64,000 nucleotides of DNA from JANPCX01 sp046049865 (GTDB lineage: Bacteria; Pseudomonadota; Gammaproteobacteria; Burkholderiales; Burkholderiaceae_C), in NCBI GenBank assembly GCA_046049865.1, contig JBJOQO010000002.1, forward strand, positions 1 through 64,000, written 5' to 3'. Below, piece after piece: positions 1-8,524 of this stretch (within the stretch, counting starts at the first letter, position 1; every line of letters starts with the position of its first letter). The position numbers were made by a program, and so were the translations under genes. Under the pieces are notes generated by a model. That model did not search any database. It was not told the DNA's origin and saw only the letters and a program-made list of their open reading frames with translations.

Positions 1-1
1 C

Positions 2-46
2 TACGAGGCCTTGCTGCCTTGGCGCATCGCTGCGCTCAAGACCTGA
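2..46 (+). CDS. C-terminal tail of an unidentified gene (partial)
   Basis: Only the last 14 codons are inside the window, ending EALLPWRIAALKT before TGA. The LPW motif close to a C-terminus recalls the tail of IS66-type transposases, but 14 residues cannot decide this. No other ORF fits the first 117 bases. The upstream sequence would be needed to name it. Confidence 0.3.
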   Translation, partial: YEALLPWRIAALKT

Positions 47-117
47 ACTGCGCGATTGCGCAAGGGCGTGGTCTATTGACCGCTTACTGTGAATATCTGA
101 AGTCGACCGGTCGGAGA

Positions 118-600
118 TCACAGCGGAATCGCAGTGGTGTTTTTGACCCGATCAAGTACAAAACTTGTTTTGCAGTCTTCGACACTCGGGTGTTTCAGCA
201 AACATTCCATGATGAAGCGTGCGTAGTGCGCCATGTCTTGGACGACGACCCGAAGCAGGTAGTCCATTTCACCGGTTAGCGCGGCACACTCAACCACTTC
301 CGGCCAGGTTTGAACCGAAACGCGAAACAGGTCCATCGGATTGCGCTTGTGCACCTCGGCGTGTTTTTCCAACCGAACGTTGATGTAGGCCGTGAGCGCC
401 AAACCCACCCGTTCGGGTTCGATGAGCGCGACATAACGCGAAATCACCTGCTCGTCTTCCAGCCGTTTGACTCTGCGCAGAACGGCTGACGCTGAAAGCT
501 GAACTTTTGTGGCCAGCTCATCGTAGGTCATGCGGCCATCGACTTGGAGTGCTCCAAGAATGCGTCGGTCTATCGAATCAAGCTCATAAGGACTGTTCAT
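118..600 (-). CDS. Lrp/AsnC family transcriptional regulator
   Basis: A 160-residue protein of usual Lrp/AsnC length. The N-terminal third is the AsnC-type winged helix-turn-helix (LDSIDRRILGALQVDGR then SASAVLRRVKRLE). The rest matches the ligand-sensing RAM/ACT-like domain (ECAALTGEMDYLLRVVV). I start at MNSPYELD because the family begins a few residues before the first HTH helix; an in-frame ATG 12 codons upstream is possible. It is divergent from hpd and phhA across about 146 bp, so control of aromatic amino acid catabolism by phenylalanine or tyrosine is a reasonable inference. Many Lrp relatives regulate the adjacent divergent operon. The ligand cannot be read from the sequence. Confidence 0.9.
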   Translation of the reverse strand: MNSPYELDSIDRRILGALQVDGRMTYDELATKVQLSASAVLRRVKRLEDEQVISRYVALIEPERVGLALTAYINVRLEKHAEVHKRNPMDLFRVSVQTWPEVVECAALTGEMDYLLRVVVQDMAHYARFIMECLLKHPSVEDCKTSFVLDRVKNTTAIPL

Positions 601-746
601 GTCCGAAATTCTGCAGGAATCCGCCACTTGATGCAATGACGGGAGTCAACTTGCAGAAATCCTGCGCTAACTTGCAAATACAGTGAGGCCTCAAGTCCCG
701 GGTGGAGTCAATTCACAAAACCCGGCCAACGGATTCAGGAGACGCC
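601..746. promoter_or_regulatory. Divergent promoter region with candidate Lrp-type operators
   Basis: This intergenic stretch separates the Lrp-type regulator from hpd. It contains two related GCAG/CTGC dyads: ATTCTGCAGGAAT at 608-620 and GCAGAAATCCTGC at 653-665, plus a partial copy (ACTTGCAAAT) just after the second. Lrp-family proteins bind arrays of imperfect dyads of this kind, so these are candidate autoregulatory and hpd-controlling sites. No clear -35/-10 pair was identified. Confidence 0.4.
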
Positions 747-1871
747 ATGCAATTCACGCCTTGGGACAACCCCATGGGAACCGACGGATTTGAATTTGTC
801 GAGTACGCAGCCCCGGACCCGGTCGCGCTTGGCAAACTTTTCGAAACCATGGGTTTTGCGCCCATTGCCAAACACCGAACCAAGAATGTGACGCTGTACA
901 GGCAGGGCGGGGTTAATTTCATCATCAATGCGGAACCCAACTCGTTTGCCCAGCGGTTCGCCCGCCAACACGGTCCGAGTGTTTGCGCGATGGCCTTTCG
1001 GGTGAACGATGCGCGGCAAGCGTACGAGCGCGCACTTGAATTGGGTGCCTGGGGTTTTGACAATCACACGGGACCGATGGAATTGAACATTCCCGCCATC
1101 AAGGGCATTGGCGACAGCCTGATCTACTTCGTAGATCGGTGGCAAGGAAAAGGTGGAGCCGCGCCCGGTGCAATTGGCAACATCAGCATCTACGACGTCG
1201 ACTTTGTGCCGATCGAAGCGACCGATTCCAAACCAGCGGCTCAGTCGGGCCATGGACTAACCTACATCGACCACTTGACCCACAACGTTCACCGTGGGCG
1301 AATGAAGGAGTGGGCTGATTTTTATGAGCGCCTCTTCAACTTCAAAGAGGTGCGTTACTTCGACATTGAAGGGAAGCTGACCGGGTTGAAAAGCAAGGCG
1401 ATGACAAGCCCTTGCGGAAAGATCCGCATTCCAATCAATGAAAGTTCAGACGACAAGAGTCAGATCGCCGAATACCTGGACCTCTACCACGGTGAAGGCA
1501 TCCAGCACATTGCGCTGGGAACGGACGATATCTATGGCACCGTAGACCAGATGCGTCGGCATGGTGTGGTGTTCCAAGACACGATTGAAACCTACTACGA
1601 CCTTGTCAACAAACGTTTGCCGGGGCATGGTGAAAGCGTGGAAGAGCTGCGTCGCCAGCGCATCTTGATCGACGGCGCAACGCATCAAGGGGCACCCAAC
1701 GAATTGCTGCTGCAGATATTCACGCAAACGGTGATCGGCCCGATATTTTTCGAGATCATTCAACGCAAAGGCGACCAAGGCTTTGGCGAAGGGAATTTCC
1801 GCGCTTTGTTTGAGAGCATCGAGCTGGACCAAATACGGCGAGGCGTGCTGACGGATCCACTGACTACCTGA
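747..1871 (+). CDS. hpd: 4-hydroxyphenylpyruvate dioxygenase
   Basis: Converts 4-hydroxyphenylpyruvate to homogentisate, an Fe(II)-dependent step of tyrosine catabolism. The 374-residue protein has two VOC-type halves. The C-terminal half carries the expected iron ligands: His in YIDHLTHNVH, His in EGIQHIALGTDDI and Glu in FFEIIQRKGDQGFGEGNF, the last being the family's C-terminal signature. I chose ATG 747 (MQFTPWDNPMGTDGFEF) rather than the GTG/ATG 15 codons upstream because bacterial homologues begin here and GGATTCAGGAG-like sequence precedes it. phhA follows after about 10 nt, so the two form an operon that takes phenylalanine to homogentisate. No homogentisate dioxygenase is in view. 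Confidence 0.95.
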   Translation: MQFTPWDNPMGTDGFEFVEYAAPDPVALGKLFETMGFAPIAKHRTKNVTLYRQGGVNFIINAEPNSFAQRFARQHGPSVCAMAFRVNDARQAYERALELGAWGFDNHTGPMELNIPAIKGIGDSLIYFVDRWQGKGGAAPGAIGNISIYDVDFVPIEATDSKPAAQSGHGLTYIDHLTHNVHRGRMKEWADFYERLFNFKEVRYFDIEGKLTGLKSKAMTSPCGKIRIPINESSDDKSQIAEYLDLYHGEGIQHIALGTDDIYGTVDQMRRHGVVFQDTIETYYDLVNKRLPGHGESVEELRRQRILIDGATHQGAPNELLLQIFTQTVIGPIFFEIIQRKGDQGFGEGNFRALFESIELDQIRRGVLTDPLTT

Positions 1872-1881
1872 GGTGCCTATG

Positions 1882-2772
1882 ATGTCAGAACACCCCTTTG
1901 ACTTTCACGATGGCTTGAACAAAGGGGTGGCTCCGGTGACCTATGGGCAGGGCGAGCGACCGCCAAGGGGTGACTACGGCAGCGCCTCGGTCGACTACAC
2001 CTGTGATCAGCATTGGGATCGATACACTGAGGCTGAACACGCACTGTATCGGCGTCTGCATGCGCGCCAGTGTTCTCAGTTGCCGGGCTTGGCCTGCCAA
2101 GAGTTCATTGATGCGGTGGGCTATTTAGGCAGGCCGGAAAAAATACCCAAATTCGAAGAGGTGAATGAAGGCCTTCATCGGACCACAGGGTGGTCACTGG
2201 TGGCTGTGCCAGGTTTGATCCCGGAAGAAGCGTTTTTCGCACTGCTGGCTCAGCGACGTTTTCCCGTGACGCACTGGATACGCCGTGAGGACGAGTTTGA
2301 CTATGTGGTTGAGCCCGATGTTTTTCACGACTTGTTTGGCCACGTGCCCTTGCTCTTCAACCCGGTGTTTGCCGACTACATGCAAGCCTACGGCGAAGGC
2401 GGTCTCAAAGCGAGTCGCCTGCAAGCGTGCGACATGCTGGCGCGTTTGTATTGGTATACGGTGGAATTTGGCTTGATTCAAACCCCGTCGGGTTTGCGCG
2501 CTTACGGCGCGGGCATTCTCTCCAGCAGTGGTGAGTTGCCGCACAGCGTGACCAGCAGCGGCCCTGTGCGTCTTGGGTTTGACCTCTCGCGCATCATGCG
2601 CACCCGCTACCGAATTGACAGCTACCAGGCCAGCTACTTCGTGATTCACTCGTTTGAGCAACTCTTCGAAGCCACCGAGAAAGAGTTTGCGCCCATCTAC
2701 CGTGTTTTGAAGCCCTTGCCGCTGATCGACGCGGGTGAGGTGCTTGCAGCCGAGTCAACATTTCCCGTGTGA
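1882..2772 (+). CDS. phhA: Phenylalanine 4-monooxygenase
   Basis: Hydroxylates phenylalanine to tyrosine using tetrahydropterin, O2 and non-haem Fe(II). The 296-residue protein has the bacterial single-domain layout, without the regulatory ACT domain of animal enzymes. The iron ligands are visible as the two His of HDLFGHVPLL and the Glu of YWYTVEFGLI. Pterin-site sequence (VPGLIP, HWIRR) precedes them. Tandem ATGs occur at 1879 and 1882; GAGGTG at 1870-1875 gives better spacing to 1882. It is cotranscribed with hpd, and both are probably controlled by the divergent Lrp-type gene. No pterin dehydratase (phhB) is adjacent. Confidence 0.95.
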   Translation: MSEHPFDFHDGLNKGVAPVTYGQGERPPRGDYGSASVDYTCDQHWDRYTEAEHALYRRLHARQCSQLPGLACQEFIDAVGYLGRPEKIPKFEEVNEGLHRTTGWSLVAVPGLIPEEAFFALLAQRRFPVTHWIRREDEFDYVVEPDVFHDLFGHVPLLFNPVFADYMQAYGEGGLKASRLQACDMLARLYWYTVEFGLIQTPSGLRAYGAGILSSSGELPHSVTSSGPVRLGFDLSRIMRTRYRIDSYQASYFVIHSFEQLFEATEKEFAPIYRVLKPLPLIDAGEVLAAESTFPV

Positions 2773-2906
2773 GGGATACAGGCCCGTGTCACCCCCCAAG
2801 GGAGGGCCACCGTCCGAGTGATTGAATGTTGTCGCCTCGCCGCTGACACTGCGAGTTTCGCGATCCCTCTGATCGCACTTCGCTGCCAGACCTTGGCCCG
2901 GCTTCC

Positions 2907-3827
2907 ATGTCACACCATTTGTCTCAACGCTGTGCAACGGCCATGACGCTGGCGCTTTCGCTGGGTTTGGCCGCCGCCTTGTTGGCTTGGGGCCCCGTCG
3001 ATTGGAGTGTGACGGCAGCGCCCACTGCTACAAGCGCTGCTGACGAACCCGGGTGGGCTTGGGCACGTTGGTGGTCAGCGCCACAGGTTTGGATTGCAGC
3101 CCTGTTGTTTGCACTGGCTCTATGGGTTCAGTTCTTGTTGGCACGTTGTCAACGCCGCGTCTGTGATGTGGCCTGGCCTTGGAGGCTGCTGGTGATGTTG
3201 GCCGCAGTACGTGCTTGTTTGTGGGTTGCGCCAAGCGGTGAAATGGTCAGTGGCTCGCTGACGGCGATTCAACTCGCGGCTCAACTCAGCCAAGCTGGCC
3301 TTGGCGTCGTGCTGTGCTGGGGGCTGATGGCCGAACGTTTCAAAACACAGTGCAACGTTTGGGTGGGGTGTTTGATTTGTTTCGGTCTGCTTGCGGTTGC
3401 GGTACTGTGGTATTTGCTCGTGCCAGGTCCGACGACGGCAACACATGGAGGTGACGCCCGCGCCTTTTTGCTGTTGCAGCTGCTGCCTGCGGTGTTGGTT
3501 GCAGCCGGTGTTCTGAGCCTGCCCGAGCGCGGACTGAGTCGTGGTGAATCACTGCTCTTGATCGTGGCCTATCTGACCACCTGGTTGCCTGTTCTAAGCC
3601 ACCATGTGCCTCTACCGCAAACCGAGCTACTGATGGCAGCCTTGCCCTGGGCGTCGTTCGCGGCTCTGTGTTTGCTGGCGCTCGTCCCCGCATACAACCC
3701 AACGCAAACACAGCGAAACCAGTTGTTGAGTTCCGTTCGTTCCGACAGGCGTTCCTTGGCGCCGGCCTGGTTGGCTCACTTCAGATTTGAGGCACCGGCT
3801 GCGCCCGATCGTCGCCAGAGCTCTTGA
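2907..3827 (+). CDS. Multi-spanning membrane protein of unknown function
   Basis: A 306-residue hydrophobic protein with about seven predicted membrane segments. The first follows a short N-terminus (MTLALSLGLAAALLAWG) and the last includes WASFAALCLLALVPAY. A soluble, Arg/Gln-rich C-terminal tail of about 45 residues follows. No family motif was recognised. Its 3' end overlaps the convergent lipase-like gene by about 52 bp, an unusually long tail-to-tail overlap, so one of the two stops may be late. The ORF has no internal stops and a normal hydrophobic pattern, so it is probably real. Confidence 0.65.
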   Translation: MSHHLSQRCATAMTLALSLGLAAALLAWGPVDWSVTAAPTATSAADEPGWAWARWWSAPQVWIAALLFALALWVQFLLARCQRRVCDVAWPWRLLVMLAAVRACLWVAPSGEMVSGSLTAIQLAAQLSQAGLGVVLCWGLMAERFKTQCNVWVGCLICFGLLAVAVLWYLLVPGPTTATHGGDARAFLLLQLLPAVLVAAGVLSLPERGLSRGESLLLIVAYLTTWLPVLSHHVPLPQTELLMAALPWASFAALCLLALVPAYNPTQTQRNQLLSSVRSDRRSLAPAWLAHFRFEAPAAPDRRQSS

Positions 3828-4693
3828 AAAATAACCTCGTTGCGTGCCATGTGAACATGAGCGCAACCTGACAGATGAACATTGTTTGCGCCGGGCAACG
3901 AGGCTGTTGAAGCCGGGAAAACAATGTTGTCGCAGTGGCTGAAGAAACAAGTAAATTTTGCTCGGCGTGCTGTGGCTTCCGTGACTGCGAGCTCCTCCAG
4001 CCAGGCGCTGTTTCTCTGCATCTGCTGGCCGTTTCGGGTAAAAGCGAATCGGGCCAGCCAGGTGCCTTGGTGAGGGCTGCCAATGGTGATCACATGTTGG
4101 ACCAAGTCGTCTGCACCTGACCGGCGCAGCCACGCACGAATGGCCAAACCACCCATGCTGTGCGCCACCAGCAAAACGGGTTGCCCGGTCGCTGCGTGCA
4201 ATCGACGAATGGCCATGTCTATCGTGTTTGCATAGTCGTCGATGGAGGCCCACGGGGGCTCCAGGTTCACCGCGCAAAAGGGAACGCCTTGTTGTTGGAG
4301 GCGACCCAGCCATGGGTTCCACAAACCACGGTTGCAAACAAAACCGTGAACCAACAGCACGGCGGTTTTGTTCGCTACCGCGTTCAAGGGTGTGTCTGCG
4401 AACCGCTGAGAGCGAAATGGTTGTTGCCAGCAAAACACCAAGGGCGCTGTGATGACTTCTTTCCACCACGCGCGGAGCACTTGAAAGACCGTGGCCCGTG
4501 GCGCCGGGTCGTCACGGTTTTGTTGGTGCATCCATACAAACTCCAAGGCCAATATGGCGGCATACCCCAGCAGCACCAACGCCGCGCCGGCAGCCGCCCA
4601 CAGTGGATGGCCCTTTGATATCGCCCATGCCGCCCACAGGCCGGCCCAAAAAATCAAAGACAGGGTGCTGAAACGTTGCAGTCTGGCAAGCAT
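3776..4693 (-). CDS. Alpha/beta hydrolase, lipase/esterase-like
   Basis: A 305-residue protein with two N-terminal hydrophobic segments (residues about 10-55) followed by an alpha/beta-hydrolase domain. Visible elements are the oxyanion loop VLLVHGFVCNRG, the nucleophile elbow AHSMGG, a likely catalytic Asp in SHCDNIVFP and a likely His in GCAHVHMA. The order matches triacylglycerol lipases and related membrane-anchored esterases. The open frame continues far upstream, but the hydrophobic start MLARLQRF is the sensible one; the upstream extension is antisense to another gene. Substrate unknown. Its 3' end overlaps the convergent membrane-protein gene. Confidence 0.85.
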   Translation of the reverse strand: MLARLQRFSTLSLIFWAGLWAAWAISKGHPLWAAAGAALVLLGYAAILALEFVWMHQQNRDDPAPRATVFQVLRAWWKEVITAPLVFCWQQPFRSQRFADTPLNAVANKTAVLLVHGFVCNRGLWNPWLGRLQQQGVPFCAVNLEPPWASIDDYANTIDMAIRRLHAATGQPVLLVAHSMGGLAIRAWLRRSGADDLVQHVITIGSPHQGTWLARFAFTRNGQQMQRNSAWLEELAVTEATARRAKFTCFFSHCDNIVFPASTASLPGANNVHLSGCAHVHMARNEVIFQELWRRSGAAGASNLK

Positions 4694-4816
4694 GGGGTGT
4701 GGGGGCGGCGTCGAGATAACGAGAGAGTCGTTTGACGATTGGAACAGCTTTGCCAAGGCATCGCCATGCCTTGTTTTTGGATGATGTGCGTATCCTGGTG
4801 GCCCTACACTTTGCCC

Positions 4817-5548
4817 ATGAAGGTGCCTTCCCTTGCTTCTACCGACTCTATCTTGCATTTTTTGCACCAAGTGCAGCTGCAACGGCAATTGCGCAAGAGC
4901 ACGCCTGGTCTGGAGGAGGCTGTGGGCTGGGTCAAAGCCTTCCAGCAGCGGCGGTTCTCCCACACCTATGCCGACCTCTTGAGCAGTCCACGGTATGGCG
5001 GTGCTGCCCGGTTTTTTCTGGACGAGCTCTACGGCCCCAAGGACTTCTCTGAGCGTGATGCTCAATTTGCGCGTGTGGTGCCCGCCCTGGTGAAACTCTT
5101 TCCACAAGACATCGTGGCCACGGTTCATACCCTGGCCCAGTTGCATGCGCTGTCGGAGTCCCTCGACAGTGCCATGGGCGCGGCCCTGAATACCGACGAG
5201 CGCAGTGCCACCGGCTACGTTCAAGCCTGGCAGCATGTGGGCCGTGCCCAGGAGCGTGAAGAACAAATTGCGCTGACTTTGGTGCTGGGTGAGGCACTGG
5301 ACCGCCTGACCCGCAAAGCCCTGCTGCGACACAGCCTGCGCATGATGCGTGGACCAGCACACGCCGCCGGGCTGCAGCATTTGCATGCTGTGTTGGAATG
5401 TGGTTTCGACACCTTCCACGCCATGCGAGGGGCTCAAGATTTTCTCAATACCGTGGCAACACGTGAACGTCAGCTTGCACAGGCGCTGTTCGGTGCGGAG
5501 GGTTTGGATGCCGCATTGGCGGCTGCGTTGCCAGCCCAGGGCACTTAG
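4817..5548 (+). CDS. Conserved hypothetical protein (FFLDELYGP motif)
   Basis: A 243-residue, mostly helical, soluble protein with no signal peptide. It has a highly conserved-looking block, RFFLDELYGPKDFSERD followed by RVVPALVKLFP, that I associate with an uncharacterised proteobacterial family. I start at MKVPSLASTD because the upstream 26 codons have Cys/Trp-rich non-coding character. It is divergent from the lipase-like gene, and the protease gene follows on the same strand after about 105 bp. No catalytic motif was recognised. Confidence 0.7.
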   Translation: MKVPSLASTDSILHFLHQVQLQRQLRKSTPGLEEAVGWVKAFQQRRFSHTYADLLSSPRYGGAARFFLDELYGPKDFSERDAQFARVVPALVKLFPQDIVATVHTLAQLHALSESLDSAMGAALNTDERSATGYVQAWQHVGRAQEREEQIALTLVLGEALDRLTRKALLRHSLRMMRGPAHAAGLQHLHAVLECGFDTFHAMRGAQDFLNTVATRERQLAQALFGAEGLDAALAAALPAQGT

Positions 5549-5640
5549 GCAGCTTGGCCGTGAAAGCCCGCGCCCGCACCCCAGAAAAAATCCCGGCCAC
5601 AATCAGTTTGATGGGTGGTGTTGGGGCATCGTTGTTCTTC

Positions 5641-5656
5641 AAGGAGTGATTTGGTG
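5641..5656 (+). promoter_or_regulatory. Ribosome binding site fixing a GTG start
   Basis: AAGGAG at 5641-5646 lies 7 nt before GTG 5654. This argues for the GTG (or the TTG just before it) as the protease start, instead of the upstream in-frame ATG at 5615. The protein from GTG opens directly into a clean signal peptide. Confidence 0.7.
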
Positions 5657-7057
5657 TTTTCATTCTCGTGGGTGCAAGCCCGCTGGCGGCGCGCAAGTGC
5701 TGCGTCATGGTGGCTGGCTCTGCTATTGGCCGCGCCAATCCAGGCTCAAACGGTGCCCACATCCCCAGCGGCCAGCGCTGCGGATGCAACTGCTACTGTG
5801 GCAACGGTCTCTGCCGCCCCGGTCTCCGACTCTGCCCAGCGCCTGTACCAAGCCGCGCGCGGCAAGCTGCTGCAAGTGCGCACCTTACTCAAAGACCAAG
5901 GCAGCCAAGCCAGTGTGGGCTCGGGGTTTTTGGTCACTGACCAAGGGCACATCATCACCAACTACCACGTCGTGAGCCAAGCGGCGCTGCAACCCAAACG
6001 CTACCGCTTGAGCTACAGCATGGCGCAAAGTGGCCCTGACGACCAAGGTGCACTCGAACTGCTGGCCGTTGATATTGCCCATGATCTGGCCTTGGTGCGT
6101 ATCGTCAATATGCCCAAAACCTTGGCCTCACGGGGTGCCTTGGCTTTCCGACCTGTAGCTCCCGCTGTGGCTCGTGGCGAACGAATTTACTCGCTGGGCA
6201 ACCCGCTGGATGTTGGTTTTGCTGTGGTCGAGGGCAACTACAACGGCCTGGTCGAGCGCAGTGTGAATCCGCATATTTTTTTCTCGGGTTCGCTCAACCC
6301 GGGCATGAGTGGTGGCCCTGCGCTGGATGAAAACGGCCGCGTCATGGGTGTCAACGTGGCGACCCGCCGTGACGGCGAGCAGGTGAGTTTTTTGGTGCCT
6401 GCTGAATTCGCGCAAGCACTGCTGCAGCGGGGCCGCGATGCCAAACCGCTCTCCGGTGACCTGTGGCCCGAGGTCACACGCCAGCTCACCACCCACCAAG
6501 ACAACGTGGTGCAGCGCTTCTTGGCCCTGCCTTGGCGCTCTGCGGGCCATGCGCGGTATCAGGTGCCGGTGCCGCAAGACGACTTCATGCGCTGCTGGGG
6601 CAGCAGCTCGCCGTCCGACAACAAAGGCATGGCGTTTGAGCGGTCCGATTGCCAAACCGACAGCACCGTGTTTGTCAGCGACCGTTTCTCTGTCGGCTTT
6701 TTGAGCGTGCGCCATGAGGTCTACGACGCAAAGCGTATTGGTGCAGTTCGTTTTTCCCGCGAGTACAGCCAGAGTTTTGCCAACGAGAATTTTGGCCGAG
6801 GCAGTGAAGTGATCACCGCCCCGCAGTGCCGCGAAAACTTCATCGATGCAAATGGTTTGCCGCTGCGTGGTGTGGCCTGTTTTCGCGCCTACAAAAAGCT
6901 GCCTGGCCTGTATGCCGTCAGTGTGCTTGTGACCAGTGTGGATGCCAAAACCGAAGGTGTGCAAGGCCGTTTTGACGCCTTTGGCGTCTCTTTCCCGAAT
7001 GCACTGGCTCTGAGCGAGTTTTACTTGAGAGGCTTTGGATGGAAACCAACGCGCTGA
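5654..7057 (+). CDS. Secreted trypsin-like serine protease (S1C/DegP-like fold)
   Basis: A 467-residue protein with an N-terminal signal peptide (hydrophobic ASWWLALLLAAPIQAQ, likely cleaved after IQA). A chymotrypsin-fold protease domain follows: His in ITNYHVV, Asp in AHDLALVRI and Ser in SLNPGMSGGPAL give a complete triad. No PDZ domain follows; instead about 200 residues of unrecognised sequence with several Cys form the C-terminal half. It therefore resembles DegP-like proteases only in the catalytic domain. Its last 19 bp overlap the FHA-like membrane gene, implying translational coupling. Periplasmic location is inferred. Confidence 0.85.
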   Translation: MFSFSWVQARWRRASAASWWLALLLAAPIQAQTVPTSPAASAADATATVATVSAAPVSDSAQRLYQAARGKLLQVRTLLKDQGSQASVGSGFLVTDQGHIITNYHVVSQAALQPKRYRLSYSMAQSGPDDQGALELLAVDIAHDLALVRIVNMPKTLASRGALAFRPVAPAVARGERIYSLGNPLDVGFAVVEGNYNGLVERSVNPHIFFSGSLNPGMSGGPALDENGRVMGVNVATRRDGEQVSFLVPAEFAQALLQRGRDAKPLSGDLWPEVTRQLTTHQDNVVQRFLALPWRSAGHARYQVPVPQDDFMRCWGSSSPSDNKGMAFERSDCQTDSTVFVSDRFSVGFLSVRHEVYDAKRIGAVRFSREYSQSFANENFGRGSEVITAPQCRENFIDANGLPLRGVACFRAYKKLPGLYAVSVLVTSVDAKTEGVQGRFDAFGVSFPNALALSEFYLRGFGWKPTR

Positions 7058-8115
7058 CGCTTGCGCTGATTGAGCGCCTGGACGATCACGGCCAGGTGCT
7101 GCAATTGCACCGTGTGCACCACTGGCCGCAAAAAATTGGCCGCGCCGTGGACAATGATTTACTCATTGATGACCCCCATGTTGCGGCCCACCACGCGGTG
7201 CTCTCGCCGCGCCGCAAGACCGACGACACCACCGCTGCGGTTGATGCCACTTTGCCTGCGGCACCCGTTCGTTCGCCTGACGAAGAACACACGCTGGAAC
7301 TCGCCGTAGGCGACACCCTGAACGGCGTCAGCCTGCTGCCCACAAAACGCCGACAAAAAGCCTTGCATGCCCGCAGCGGTCAAACCCTGGCCTTGAAGTC
7401 CGGCAGCGAATTTCAAGTGGGCGCGGTGACTCTGCGTTTGCGTTTGCCCGGCGAGTTGCTGGCACCTGAACAACCACTACAAGCCACGCGCACCCATGCC
7501 GCATGGCTGATGCCCGCGTTGGCGGCGGTCGGTGTGGCCGGTTTGGCGCTTGACCAATGGACACAAAGCAACCCCGGTACGCCCTGGCTGGAGATTCTTT
7601 CCCCGGTGCTGGCGGGTCCTTTCGCCCTGCTGGTCTGGTGCGCCGCCTGGGCCTTGTTCTCCAAACTCTTTCGTGGACAGTTCGCGCTCGGAACCCATCT
7701 GCGCATCGCGCTGCCTTGGGTGGTCGGTTTGATGGTGCTGGTGCCCTTGCTGAACCAAGCCAGTTTTGCTTTCTCACTGCCCAGCTTGAGCCGCCTCAAT
7801 CCTTTGCTTGAAGCTGCAGGGGGTTGTGCCTTGGTGTGGCAGCACCTGAGCGCCATCGCGCCCAAACGCCGCTGGCATCTCGCTGCCACCACCGCCCTGG
7901 GTTTTGTCGCCGCGGCCAGTTACATGGGCTACAACCACCAGAAAAGCGAGAACCGATGGTTCGAACAGCTTTACGCGACCACCATTTCGCTGCCCAGTTT
8001 GCGTGTGGCACCGGCGGTTTCGGTGGAGAGTTTCATGGGATCGCTGCGACCATTGGAGGAGGAGTTGGGGCGGGTGGTGGGTGAGAGCGACGACGGTGAC
8101 TCGCAGGTAGATTGA
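7039..8115 (+). CDS. FHA-like domain membrane protein
   Basis: A 358-residue protein. The first ~145 residues resemble a forkhead-associated domain: KIGRAVDNDLLIDDPHVAAHHAVL has the GR, DNDL and H spacing seen in FHA phosphopeptide-binding domains, interrupted by a loop before a second block (LALKSGSEFQVGAVTLRLR). About four membrane segments follow from residue ~155 (LMPALAAVGVAGLALD, VLAGPFALLVWCAAWALF and others), then a short soluble tail. It overlaps the protease gene upstream and nearly abuts the small membrane-protein gene downstream, so the three likely act together. Whether the FHA fold still binds phosphothreonine is unknown. Confidence 0.7.
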   Translation: METNALTLALIERLDDHGQVLQLHRVHHWPQKIGRAVDNDLLIDDPHVAAHHAVLSPRRKTDDTTAAVDATLPAAPVRSPDEEHTLELAVGDTLNGVSLLPTKRRQKALHARSGQTLALKSGSEFQVGAVTLRLRLPGELLAPEQPLQATRTHAAWLMPALAAVGVAGLALDQWTQSNPGTPWLEILSPVLAGPFALLVWCAAWALFSKLFRGQFALGTHLRIALPWVVGLMVLVPLLNQASFAFSLPSLSRLNPLLEAAGGCALVWQHLSAIAPKRRWHLAATTALGFVAAASYMGYNHQKSENRWFEQLYATTISLPSLRVAPAVSVESFMGSLRPLEEELGRVVGESDDGDSQVD

Positions 8116-8129
8116 TCGCATCAAACCAT

Positions 8130-8474
8130 ATGCTCAAAGCGCTGTACGACCGTCTCGCCTATGCATGCATTGGCTTCACTTTGGGTTCGGTTGTCGCATT
8201 TGTACTTTGGTACCTCTATGGCCTCGGCTTTTCAAATCAAGTTCACCATCCAGTGACGCAAGCTTCGCTTGTGAATTGGATCGAATACGCAGGGGGTTTC
8301 TTTGCTCTCATCGGATTTATCTTCCGTGACCGTGTAGGCGATGCCATTGGCAACACCAGCCGCGAGGTCTACGACTACGAAGCTGGTCGCCATACCAATC
8401 CTGAGGTTCCGCGGTGGTTGGTTCTGTTATCGCTTGCCGGGGTTGTTTGCGCTGTTTGGTACGTTTGGAGGTGA
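8130..8474 (+). CDS. Small membrane protein of unknown function
   Basis: A 114-residue protein with three likely membrane segments: FTLGSVVAFVLWYLYGLGF, GGFFALIGFIF and WLVLLSLAGVVCAVWYV. A loop contains FRDRVGDAIGNTSREVYDYE. I start at ATG 8130 (MLKALYDRL); TTG 8112 upstream is an alternative that would overlap the FHA-like gene. It ends convergently 50 bp from pilV. No family was recognised. Confidence 0.6.
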   Translation: MLKALYDRLAYACIGFTLGSVVAFVLWYLYGLGFSNQVHHPVTQASLVNWIEYAGGFFALIGFIFRDRVGDAIGNTSREVYDYEAGRHTNPEVPRWLVLLSLAGVVCAVWYVWR

Positions 8475-8524
8475 ATCGTGCTGGATTGACTTTTGACGTT
8501 GACCAAGTTCATCAGAATGCTCTT

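Noticed and set aside
4694..5602. N-terminal extension of the lipase ORF
   Set aside because: It overlaps the opposite-strand conserved hypothetical gene and lacks family similarity; the hydrophobic start at 4693 is better.
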